Positions 1-5,826 are shown, numbered from the stretch's first letter. The stretch: 6,164 nucleotides of DNA from Alphaproteobacteria bacterium (GCA_030428745.1 JAUIEG010000172.1:1-6164); one strand, 5' to 3'. The notes: generated from the letters alone by a model not told the origin. Translations and numbers: made by a program.

Positions 1-2
1 AG

Positions 3-71
3 GCTGGAGAAGAAAAAGAACGGGCGGGCGAAAAACCCGGCGCCGTTAGGGAGGTGGAAGATGGATGGTAA
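3..71 (+). CDS. possible 3' end of an upstream gene (partial, tentative)
   Basis: Reading from base 3, an open frame enters from the left edge and stops at TAA 69-71. Its end is charged (AGEEKERAGEKPG, then VREVEDGW). It would overlap the cupin ATG at 61 by 11 bp, which would fit a coupled operon. A competing frame from base 2 stops at TAG 47-49, and the cupin frame itself is also open to the left edge. With about 22 codons visible, no family can be recognised and the coding status is a guess. Confidence 0.3.
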   Translation, partial: AGEEKERAGEKPGAVREVEDGW

Positions 72-549
72 CAGCGGGCCTGTCGTCGGGCATACCAAAC
101 TGGAAATTCTGAAGCAGCACCGGCCTGCGTTCCTAGATCCCGGCAAATTGCCCTGGACCCCATGGGTGATGGAAGGCACCCACTTCAAGCTGCTCAATCT
201 CGACAAAAAGACCGGCGGATTTACGATTCTCCTCAAAGTCGAACCAGGTCTCGACACGCCTGTACACGGGCATTTGGGCGGCGTTGAAGGTATCGTCCTG
301 CAGGGCGAATTTGGATATGACGATGATCGCGGCGGCGAAGGTTGTTATTTTTATGAAGACGCAGCGACCCGGCACAAACCAGATTCCCCCACTGGAACAA
401 TAATGTTCGCCACGGCTTACGGCCCGATCGTCGGTTATGACGAAAATGGGGGCGTCGCTGGCATTGTCGATGCACGCCTGATGTACGATCTCGCTGCCGC
501 GAACGGCGCGGCTGATCACCTCGCGCATCTTGCTGATTTCCCTTCTTAA
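61..549 (+). CDS. cupin-domain dioxygenase, 2,4'-dihydroxyacetophenone dioxygenase/ChrR-like
   Basis: A 162-residue single-domain cupin, probably a cytoplasmic mononuclear-metal dioxygenase. Cupin motif 1 spans about residues 63-82 (PVHGHLGGVEGIVLQG), giving likely metal ligands His69, His71 and Glu76; motif 2 supplies His105 in TRHKPDSP. The surrounding GxYFYE...H...G...F pattern is what I associate with the 2,4'-dihydroxyacetophenone dioxygenase and acetylacetone dioxygenase (Dke1) group, small cupins that cleave C-C bonds next to a ketone; length fits (about 150-180 residues). The start is well set: a strong Shine-Dalgarno AGGGAGGTGG at 48-57 lies just before ATG 61. It is followed after 16 nt by the MBL-fold gene and heads a run that includes an aromatic hydroxylase, so an oxidative role in aromatic or aryl-ketone breakdown is inferred. 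A non-catalytic or isomerase cupin cannot be excluded. Confidence 0.75.
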   Translation: MDGNSGPVVGHTKLEILKQHRPAFLDPGKLPWTPWVMEGTHFKLLNLDKKTGGFTILLKVEPGLDTPVHGHLGGVEGIVLQGEFGYDDDRGGEGCYFYEDAATRHKPDSPTGTIMFATAYGPIVGYDENGGVAGIVDARLMYDLAAANGAADHLAHLADFPS

Positions 550-565
550 TAATTGCACCGCGCTC

Positions 566-1528
566 ATGACAAAAAAATTCGCATCGCAAGCCGACGTCGA
601 AGTAAAAAAGATTACATTCGCAGAACTGTGTCCGGGACGCGCTTACGCCTACACAGCGGAGGGTGATCCCAATACTGGCGTCGTGATCGGTGACGATTGC
701 GTGCTTATCATCGATACCCAAGCGACGCCTAAAATGGCGGCGGACGTCATCGACAGAATTCGGAGCGTCACCGACAAGCCGGTGAAATATGTCGCCCTTT
801 CTCACTATCATGCGGTGCGCGTTCTCGGCGCCTCGGCCTACGGCGCTGACCATATTCTTGCGAGCCAGGACACCTACGACCTGATTGTTGAGCGCGGCAA
901 GGAAGATATGGCCTCAGAAATCGGACGATTTCCGCGGCTGTTCACAGGGGTTGATTCCATACCGGGTCTCACCTGGCCGACTATGACCTTCTCCGGGAAG
1001 ATGACGCTGTATCTCGGCGAGCTTGAAGTGCAGCTGTTGCAGCTCGGGCGAGGGCATACGAAAGGCGATACGGTCGTATGGCTGCCGAAGGAGAAAATCC
1101 TTTTTGCGGGCGATCTCGTGGAATATGGCGCAACGCCGTACACCGGCGATGCATATCTGACCGACTGGCCTGCAACGCTAGACAGGCTGGAAGCGCTTGG
1201 CGCAAATGCGGTTGTGCCGGGGCGTGGCGACGCACTGACAACGCCGAAGGCAATTGCAGAAGGGATCAGCGGTACGCGCGCGTTTATTTGCGACCTGTTC
1301 AAAGCTGTAAAGAGCGAAGCGAATGCAGGACGCGATCTGAATGCTGCGTATCGTGCGGCCTACGAACAACTTTCCGGCGCTTACGGACACTGGGTCATTT
1401 TCGATCACTGCATGCCCTTCGATGTCACGCGCGCTTATGACGAAGCCACTGGCGTTCGTGACCCGCGTATTTGGACTGATGAGCGGGATCGCAAGATGTG
1501 GCTTGAGCTGGAGGGCGCACTCTCCTGA
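566..1528 (+). CDS. MBL-fold metallo-hydrolase with variant metal site
   Basis: A 320-residue metallo-beta-lactamase-fold protein, cytoplasmic (no signal peptide). The fold is shown by the strand-rich N-terminus, VLIIDTQATP (46-55), LSHYHAVRVLG (78-88), GRGHTKGDT (161-169), FAGDLVEYG (180-188) and VVPGRGDAL (216-224). Putative ligands are His80, His82, His164 and Asp183. The usual HxHxDH reads HYHAVR, losing Asp and His (Val84, Arg85), and the usual GHG near the end reads GRG (Arg220). From memory a subfamily near aromatic catabolic genes shares this pattern, so it is probably a stable variant and not decay. The C-terminal extension holds His275 and FDHCMPF with His281. I chose ATG 566: it starts a normal N-terminus 16 nt after the cupin stop. 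A TTG at 530 would overlap the cupin and add twelve unconvincing residues. No strong Shine-Dalgarno precedes 566, suggesting coupling to the cupin. Substrate unknown; a thioester or lactone hydrolase is possible. Confidence 0.8.
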   Translation: MTKKFASQADVEVKKITFAELCPGRAYAYTAEGDPNTGVVIGDDCVLIIDTQATPKMAADVIDRIRSVTDKPVKYVALSHYHAVRVLGASAYGADHILASQDTYDLIVERGKEDMASEIGRFPRLFTGVDSIPGLTWPTMTFSGKMTLYLGELEVQLLQLGRGHTKGDTVVWLPKEKILFAGDLVEYGATPYTGDAYLTDWPATLDRLEALGANAVVPGRGDALTTPKAIAEGISGTRAFICDLFKAVKSEANAGRDLNAAYRAAYEQLSGAYGHWVIFDHCMPFDVTRAYDEATGVRDPRIWTDERDRKMWLELEGALS

Positions 1529-3159
1529 TGGCGACCAGTCTGAACACTGTTTCACGCTCATATGGTTATGTGCGCTCACCCGATCAGGACGCTGCGCATG
1601 TTGAAGCGCATCCGGTGATTATCATTGGCGGCGGCTTGGTGGGCCTGACCATGGCGATTGATCTCGCGTCAAAGGGCGTGAAGGCGGTGGTGCTCGAAAA
1701 GTCGAACACGCTGAGCGAAGGATCCAGATCGATCTGTCAGGCTAAACGCACACTCGAAATCTGGGACCGGCTTGGGGTCGGCGATATCATGGTTGAGCGT
1801 GGAGTTGAGTGGCGAACAGGCAAGGTCTTCAATCAGGACAGCCTGTTGTACAGTTTTGACCTGCTCCCCGAAGGGGGGCACAAAATGCCGGCCTTCGTCA
1901 ATCTTCAGCAATACCGGGTTGAAGAATATCTCTTAGACAGATTGCTTGCGTTGGGCGGTGAAGTGCGCTGGCGCAATGAAGTGGTGTCCATTGATCAGTA
2001 TAAAGAGGGTGTCACCGTCAAGATCGATACTCCGGATGGGTGTTATCAGCTTGGCTGTGAATGGCTGATTGCCTGCGATGGCGCCCGGTCAGGCGCTCGC
2101 CGCCAGCTTGGCCTCGCCTTCGACGGCCGCATCTTTCAGGATAAATTTCTCATCACCGACGTTAAAATGAAAGGCGATTTCCCAAATGAGCGCTGGTTCT
2201 GGTTTGAGCCAAAATTTCATTCTGGCCAGACAGCGCTGCTCCATCGTCAGGCGGACGACATATGGCGCATTGACCTGCAGCTTGGCTGGGAGGCGGATTC
2301 GGAAGAAGAAAAAAAGCCGGAAAACGTCAAGCGCCGCATTCGCGCCATGCTGGGCGATGATGTTCAGTTCGATATTGAATGGATCAGCCTATATGTCTTC
2401 CAGTGCCGCACATTGAAGGATTATGTGCATGGACGTGTGATCTTCGCAGGGGATGCGGCTCATCAGGTTTCGCCTTTCGGCGCCCGCGGCGGCAACGCCG
2501 GCGTACAGGATGTGGATAACCTCGGCTGGAAGCTGAAACTCGTTCTCGATGGCGTTGCGCCCAAAAGCCTTCTCGACACCTACAGTCAGGAGCGGGTCTT
2601 CGCTGCGGAGGAAAATATTCTCCATTCGACGCGCGCGACTGACTTCATTACGCCCAAATCGAAAACAAGCCGTGTCTTGCGTGATCAGACGCTTTCGCTT
2701 GCCGCCAAATATCCTTTCGCGCAGTCGCTTGTGAATTCAGGCCGTCTGTCGGCGCCTGCGCATTTAGCCGGGTCAGAACTCAACACGCACGATGAAGACT
2801 TTTTCGATTGTGCGACGCAGCCAGGCTCCCCGGCCCAGGACGCGCTGTTAAATGTCAACGGCCAAGAGGGCTGGTTGCTGAACGAACTGAGGGACGAATT
2901 CACCGCAATCGCTTATGAACCGAATGGTCTAAATCTCCCGCCCCGTATCGATGTCAACGGAATAAGCGTTGCGGTGAAGACCATTGGACGAGGGAGAACG
3001 CTTTGCGAAGGCGATGGCTCGTTGCGCGAACGCTATGATTTGACCCCGGGCGCCACCTATTTGTTCCGGCCCGATCAGCATGTGGCCGCGCGGTGGCGCG
3101 TCTGGCCCGGCGCGAGGCTTGAGCGTAGCGTTCGGCGCGCGGCGGGGAGACTGTCATGA
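1528..3159 (+). CDS. FAD-dependent aromatic hydroxylase (class A flavoprotein monooxygenase, PheA/TfdB/MhpA type)
   Basis: A 543-residue flavoprotein of normal family length (about 530-590). The N-terminal Rossmann motif is VIIIGGGLVGLTMA with Gly34, Gly36, Gly39 and ribose-binding Glu57. The DG motif lies at Asp184-Gly185 (IACDGARSGARR), and the FAD-pyrophosphate GD motif at 302-312 (GRVIFAGDAAH), followed by SPFGARGGNAGVQD. The C-terminus is the thioredoxin-like domain of phenol hydroxylases, ending in the typical RPDQHVAARW (514-523). Known relatives use NAD(P)H and O2 to hydroxylate phenols, 3-(3-hydroxyphenyl)propionate, 3-hydroxyphenylacetate or chlorophenols. The ATG shares one base with the stop of the MBL gene (TGATG, 1526-1530), with GGAGG at 1510-1514 upstream, so translation is probably coupled. 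The stop overlaps the following small gene by 4 bp. Together with that DUF2783 protein it resembles the flavoprotein half of a two-component hydroxylase such as MhaA; the substrate is not determined. Confidence 0.9.
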   Translation: MATSLNTVSRSYGYVRSPDQDAAHVEAHPVIIIGGGLVGLTMAIDLASKGVKAVVLEKSNTLSEGSRSICQAKRTLEIWDRLGVGDIMVERGVEWRTGKVFNQDSLLYSFDLLPEGGHKMPAFVNLQQYRVEEYLLDRLLALGGEVRWRNEVVSIDQYKEGVTVKIDTPDGCYQLGCEWLIACDGARSGARRQLGLAFDGRIFQDKFLITDVKMKGDFPNERWFWFEPKFHSGQTALLHRQADDIWRIDLQLGWEADSEEEKKPENVKRRIRAMLGDDVQFDIEWISLYVFQCRTLKDYVHGRVIFAGDAAHQVSPFGARGGNAGVQDVDNLGWKLKLVLDGVAPKSLLDTYSQERVFAAEENILHSTRATDFITPKSKTSRVLRDQTLSLAAKYPFAQSLVNSGRLSAPAHLAGSELNTHDEDFFDCATQPGSPAQDALLNVNGQEGWLLNELRDEFTAIAYEPNGLNLPPRIDVNGISVAVKTIGRGRTLCEGDGSLRERYDLTPGATYLFRPDQHVAARWRVWPGARLERSVRRAAGRLS

Positions 3160-3380
3160 ACAGTCCGTCGCGAAACATCGCGACCATAAACTTCGAGCCG
3201 GCCTATGAGAACGGTGATGCATTTTATGCTGCGCTTGTTGAGGCTATCGACGCTGTCGGTGATGATCGGGCGCCGGAATTTTTGGCGCGGCTGACGCTCA
3301 TCCTGTCTAACCAGATCGGCCGTGAGGATGTCCTCCGTGAAGCGATCGAGCTTTCAAAAGCCGATATTTTAAACCGGTGA
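3156..3380 (+). CDS. DUF2783 small protein, possible hydroxylase coupling subunit
   Basis: A 74-residue soluble acidic protein. The core pattern DAFYAALVEA (21-30), then LARLTLILSNQIG (43-55) and EDVLREAIELS (57-67), matches my memory of the DUF2783 family: two or three amphipathic helices with a conserved aromatic pair near the start and an (N/H)xIG turn. Such proteins sit next to FAD aromatic hydroxylases. The 3-hydroxyphenylacetate hydroxylase MhaAB of Pseudomonas putida is known to need a small coupling protein (MhaB, about this size), so I infer the same role here; I cannot confirm that MhaB and DUF2783 are one family. The start overlaps the hydroxylase stop as ATGA (3156-3159), and GGGGAGA (3144-3150) sits just upstream, so both should be made together. 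No metal or cofactor motif is visible. Confidence 0.75.
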   Translation: MNSPSRNIATINFEPAYENGDAFYAALVEAIDAVGDDRAPEFLARLTLILSNQIGREDVLREAIELSKADILNR

Positions 3381-3394
3381 AACGTCTCGGTTTT
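3371..3394 (+). terminator. weak terminator-like hairpin at the end of the catabolic run
   Basis: AAACCG (3371-3376) pairs with CGGTTT (3388-3393) across an 11-nt loop that contains the stop codon of the DUF2783 gene, and a short T run (3391-3394) overlaps the right arm. The stem is only six pairs and half A-T, so efficiency would be low. It could let some transcripts run on into the regulator gene. Confidence 0.25.
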
Positions 3395-3531
3395 ATGTTG
3401 CCGTGCAGCAATGGCGGAAATTGCGCCTTAGTAGCGATTTGTAGGAGGTTTTAGCGTCGTCGAAAATTGTGTAATCTCACCGAAAAATAGGCGTGTTCTG
3501 TTAACCACGTCAGGCGAGGAGGATTGATCCG

Positions 3532-4674
3532 ATGGGTGCGATATTAGCCAGTCACCGCGACCCCATGGACATTTGCGGGCAGATGCTTGCCTGCAGAAAG
3601 TTCGAGGACATTACAGATAAAATTCTTCACCCTCTTGCGGAATGCCTTTCCGCGCAAACGGCCTCATTTCGTCAGTTTCATCTGAATGGAAAAACATTTT
3701 CGATCGGCCAAAACGCCTGCCATCAGGTCGCTGATCAATCGCATGAACGCTATGCGTCCTATTACTACCGCATGGATCCCGTACTGCAATATGGCATGGC
3801 GCCCGGCGGACGGTTGGGCAGTCTGTCGCGTTTTGGATATGACCTTTTTTGCCTTGCCGATATTTGCGACTACCGGCATTTGATCCGGTCTGAATATTAT
3901 CAGGAATTTTTCCAGCCCAATCATATCCATCATGTGCTAGTGCTGGCGTTCCGCCTGTTCGGTAACAGGGATCAGGTCGTATTGCTTGGTTTTCACAGGC
4001 CGTCCGATGCGCCGAAATTCACGAAGACTGACGTGATGCGCGCACGGTATTTTGCGCCCGCCGCGCTTTCCGCCTTGCATGGTTTGACAGTTGAAAGCGC
4101 TCTTGAGAAAAGCCGGGTTATTGTCGATACTCTGGAGCGGGCGTCCAAAGACGTGGGAGTGCTGTTGGTCGACAGCGCCGGAAGGCTTGCCTATGCGAAT
4201 GAACGTGGCGCTGCAGCGTTTTCGGTCGTTCAGGACCAGTTCGGCGATTATCATGTCAATGGCGATTCTTGTCTTGTGCGGAACCTGACCAGCGCCTGCA
4301 TGGATTATGCTGGGTGGCCCGCCGATGTGCGTGACAAAGGAAAAATCCTTGAAATCAAGGGGCGGTCTGGGAGGCGAATGAATGTGCGCATTCAGCCGCT
4401 TGAACAGGATGGGCGCATCCGCGCTTTTATGGTCACGTGCGATAATGGCGACCAGTCAGAGATTGTTCTGCAGGATCGCTTGGCGGCGCTTGGCTTGACC
4501 GCGCGCGAGCAGGATATTGCGCTGCTTCTCAAGCGGGGCGTTTCCAATCAGGATATCGCCCTTGAACTAGGGATTAGCGTGCGCACAACAGAAAACCATT
4601 TGCGTTCGATTTACGCCAAAGTCGGCGTAAATTCGCGTGGCCAGATGATATCCCGAATTTTCAACTTGATCTAA
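3532..4674 (+). CDS. LuxR-family transcriptional regulator with GAF-like and PAS-like sensor region
   Basis: A 380-residue cytoplasmic regulator. The C-terminus (about 320-380) is a clear GerE/LuxR HTH: LTAREQDIALLL (322-333), NQDIALELGISVRTTENH (339-356) with the recognition helix, then LRSIYAKVGVNSRGQ. The first 190 residues look like a GAF-type ligand domain (RYASYYYRMDPVL near 82-95; EYYQEFFQPNHIHHVLVLAF near 124-143), and about 204-305 looks PAS-like (VGVLLVDSAGRLAYAN, 208-223). There is no receiver Asp motif at the N-terminus and no acyl-homoserine-lactone W-x-x-x-Y-D-x-W pattern, so it is probably not a two-component or quorum-sensing regulator. The start is supported by GAGGAGG at 3516-3522, nine nt before ATG. 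It lies 151 bp after the catabolic genes, same strand, and a role as their aromatic-responsive activator is inferred from position. A solo regulator of other genes remains possible. Confidence 0.85.
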   Translation: MGAILASHRDPMDICGQMLACRKFEDITDKILHPLAECLSAQTASFRQFHLNGKTFSIGQNACHQVADQSHERYASYYYRMDPVLQYGMAPGGRLGSLSRFGYDLFCLADICDYRHLIRSEYYQEFFQPNHIHHVLVLAFRLFGNRDQVVLLGFHRPSDAPKFTKTDVMRARYFAPAALSALHGLTVESALEKSRVIVDTLERASKDVGVLLVDSAGRLAYANERGAAAFSVVQDQFGDYHVNGDSCLVRNLTSACMDYAGWPADVRDKGKILEIKGRSGRRMNVRIQPLEQDGRIRAFMVTCDNGDQSEIVLQDRLAALGLTAREQDIALLLKRGVSNQDIALELGISVRTTENHLRSIYAKVGVNSRGQMISRIFNLI

Positions 4675-4770
4675 TACTCATGTTGTCACGCCAGCATTAA
4701 ACTTTTGCACGATTAACAAAAAGGGATCTAGAACTGCCCACTGTGAATTACTAAACGAACAGCAAGTCGT

Positions 4771-4798
4771 ATTTGGCTATCAAGTTTCACATTTGGCT
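4771..4798. repeat. 8-bp direct repeat, 20-bp period
   Basis: ATTTGGCT occurs at 4771-4778 and again at 4791-4798, exactly two helical turns apart. This spacing would place two protein monomers on one face of the DNA, as with arm-type recombinase sites or a regulator site. Two copies of eight bases can also arise by chance. Confidence 0.35.
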
Positions 4799-4819
4799 CG
4801 CGACGCATGCGCCGCGAGC
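4796..4819. repeat. GC-rich inverted repeat (hairpin)
   Basis: GCTCGCG (4796-4802) pairs perfectly with CGCGAGC (4813-4819) around a 10-nt loop that contains GCATGC. It is a GC-rich island in AT-rich DNA, 122 bp after the LuxR-type stop. No T run follows on either strand, so it is a poor intrinsic terminator; it may be a Rho-independent remnant or a protein site. Confidence 0.5.
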
Positions 4820-4917
4820 GAATTATCAAAAGTGCACATCAATCATAATGATGAAGACGAGTCTTTTAGAACAAAGTCGCCTGAGGTTGGGGCAGTATAC
4901 AGTTTAAGCTAACAAAA

Positions 4918-4938
4918 CTAACGCATATCTAGCGTTGG
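4918..4938. repeat. inverted repeat 42 bp before the tRNA fragment
   Basis: AACGC (4920-4924) pairs with GCGTT (4932-4936) around a 7-nt AT-rich loop. The stem extends to 4918/4938 if one G-T wobble is allowed. It could be a recombinase or excisionase site next to the proposed attachment core, or a weak transcript hairpin. Confidence 0.3.
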
Positions 4939-4979
4939 CTCCCTATCGCATTGAAATGTACTAATAAAAATTATTGCAT

Positions 4980-5028
4980 CGACGTTCACACCGTAGGGGT
5001 TCTGGTTCAATCCCAGTCGCGCCCACCA
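4980..5028 (+). pseudogene. tRNA-Val(CAC) 3' half, probable att core
   Basis: The bases fold as the 3' part of a tRNA: anticodon arm CGACG/CGTAG (4980-4984, 4992-4996; four of five pairs) with loop TTCACAC (4985-4991), which has U33 and anticodon CAC (Val). A short GGGT variable region follows, then T-arm TCTGG/CCAGT with loop TTCAATC (5001-5017), the 3' acceptor strand CGCGCCC (5018-5024), discriminator A and an encoded CCA (5026-5028). From memory, alphaproteobacterial tRNA-Val genes start GGGCGCG, which would pair with this strand. No D-arm or 5' acceptor strand lies upstream, so it is not a functional tRNA. The mismatched base pair at the T-arm base, one at the anticodon stem and the 4-nt variable loop suggest drift. 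A tRNA 3' half starting at the anticodon arm is the usual duplicated core left by tyrosine-recombinase islands. T6 follows at 5029-5034. Confidence 0.75.
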
Positions 5029-5070
5029 TTTTTTATTTCGCTTTCAAGAGTTTGTTGTTTTCAGCCAGCT

Positions 5071-5086
5071 ACGGGAATTTACCCGT
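5071..5086. repeat. short perfect hairpin beyond the tRNA fragment
   Basis: ACGGG (5071-5075) and CCCGT (5082-5086) flank AATTTA. It lies 30 bp beyond the stop of the minus-strand recombinase-like remnant, where a terminator for that gene would be, but there is no T run on the minus strand. Confidence 0.3.
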
Positions 5087-5116
5087 TTGGGCCTCCCATT
5101 ACTAAACCTTGCCGGA

Positions 5117-5260
5117 CTAAAGCGCCTTGCCTGAACTAATCGGCAACGTGATCTTCGCCACATGCTTGGCCTCGTCCGAAACGTGGGCATAGTACTGCCG
5201 CGTCACCTGCAAGCCACAGGTTGACCTATGAGGCCCTACATGAGGCTTTCGTGGTTCCGC
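5117..5260 (-). pseudogene. tyrosine recombinase (integrase) C-terminal remnant
   Basis: On the minus strand a frame open from about 5260 ends at TAG (5119-5117). It reads CGLQVTRQYYAHVSDEA, then KHVAKITLPISSGKAL before the stop. The TRQYYAHVSDE part resembles the catalytic-tyrosine box of phage-type integrases (T-x-x-x-Y-A-H). The R-H-R part of the active site is absent: further upstream the frame meets a stop (TAA, 5263-5261) and then runs into an IS3-like remnant, so only about the last 35-45 residues survive. Its 3' end faces the tRNA fragment 88 bp away, the normal arrangement of an integrase next to its attachment site. The family call rests on one short motif plus context. Confidence 0.5.
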
Positions 5261-5290
5261 TTACGGACCTGCCAATGTCCAGCCCCACGG

Positions 5291-5548
5291 TCATGTACGA
5301 TTTTCTGATAGAGTCTCCGGGACGGGCGGGCGCATGCCCAGCGCCTGATGCGGACGGAAGTGATTGAACTGTCTGAGCCATTTTCCGATGACCGTCTTCA
5401 CCTGGTCGATGGTTGTGCACTACTCGACGTTGAGAACCTAGCTCCCCAACAGTTCATTGTAGCGTTCGTTGTGACCATTCCCCCAAGGACGTCTTGGATA
5501 GATTCTGAACGGTTTGACGCCAACGTTCATTCGCGCCTCCAACGACAA
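5291..5548 (-). pseudogene. IS3-family transposase (OrfB, rve/DDE) C-terminal remnant
   Basis: On the minus strand one frame reads KPFRIYPRRPWGNGHNERYN, then, after two in-frame TAG codons (plus-strand 5438-5440 and 5420-5422), IDQVKTVIGKWLRQFNHF and RPHQALGMRPPVPETL, ending at TGA (5293-5291). PW(E/G)NG-x-x-E-x-(F/Y)N holds the third catalytic acid of the DDE triad (Glu of NERYN), and the (Y/F)NxxRPHxALGxxPP(x)P tail is a hallmark of IS3-family OrfB. The N-terminal two thirds, OrfA and clear terminal inverted repeats are missing, so it is an old fragment and not an active element. It lies in the same frame as the integrase-like remnant, separated by two stops, which is probably coincidence. 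Confidence 0.75.
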
Positions 5549-5551
5549 CTA

Positions 5552-5820
5552 TGAGTAAAGCTGAGCGCGAACCGTAAAACATGCATGCGGGGCCTCAAAC
5601 TTTCTTGCCGAACGCCGCCCCAAGACCCGTCGAATTTAACAATCGGCTCGGATCACTTCGGCGGGGCAGGCCAATTCCGCCAGCCATGACCTGTTTCAAG
5701 CGATAGGCCCTAAAAACGTCCCGCCGGAAGATGTATTCGTTGTAGCTTTTCGAGAGCTGCGGCGGGCGTCTATACGGTTAATTCTTTCTTGACCAATTTG
5801 GCTGCATTCTAAGACGTGTG
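5552..5820. other. unassigned stretch, no credible gene
   Basis: About 270 bp between the IS3-like remnant and the receptor promoter. A minus-strand frame from 5777 to the stop TGA (5597-5595) is open for 60 codons and reads, in part, SYNEYIFRRDVFRAYRLKQV and LLNSTGLGAAFGKKV. It has protein-like composition but no good start and matches no family I know. It may be another decayed gene piece. Nothing else is visible. Confidence 0.35.
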
Positions 5821-5826
5821 AAATTT

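Larger units (their letters stand above)
4675..4979. other. non-coding spacer left of the tRNA fragment
   Basis: About 305 bp without a credible gene and more AT-rich than the genes to its left. It contains an 8-bp direct repeat (ATTTGGCT, 4771 and 4791), a 7-bp-arm hairpin (4796-4819), a small perfect palindrome ATCAT-A-ATGAT (4842-4852) and an inverted repeat AACGC/GCGTT (4920-4936). This density of small repeats next to a tRNA fragment would fit an attachment-site arm region. I see no terminator with a T run for the LuxR-type gene. Confidence 0.5.

Noticed and set aside
530..565. TTG start giving a 332-residue MBL-fold protein
   Set aside because: It overlaps the cupin gene, has no ribosome site and adds residues that do not look like a family N-terminus; ATG 566 fits better.
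233..853. 206-residue minus-strand reading frame
   Set aside because: It is antisense across the end of the cupin gene and the start of the MBL gene, and its Arg/His-rich translation has no recognisable motif.
874..1302. 142-residue minus-strand reading frame within the MBL gene
   Set aside because: Ser/Pro/Arg-rich shadow of a well-supported plus-strand gene.
3413..3427. GGCG/CGCC hairpin as terminator of the catabolic run
   Set aside because: Only four pairs and no following T run.
4940..5028. Intact functional tRNA-Val
   Set aside because: No 5' acceptor strand or D-arm precedes the anticodon arm, and the T-arm and anticodon stems each carry a mismatch.
4951..5139. 62-codon plus-strand frame over the tRNA fragment
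   Set aside because: It runs through the tRNA structure and lacks a ribosome site; composition is not protein-like.
5226..5420. 64-codon minus-strand frame with an ATG
   Set aside because: It is a frame-shifted shadow of the IS3-like remnant, whose motifs read in another frame.
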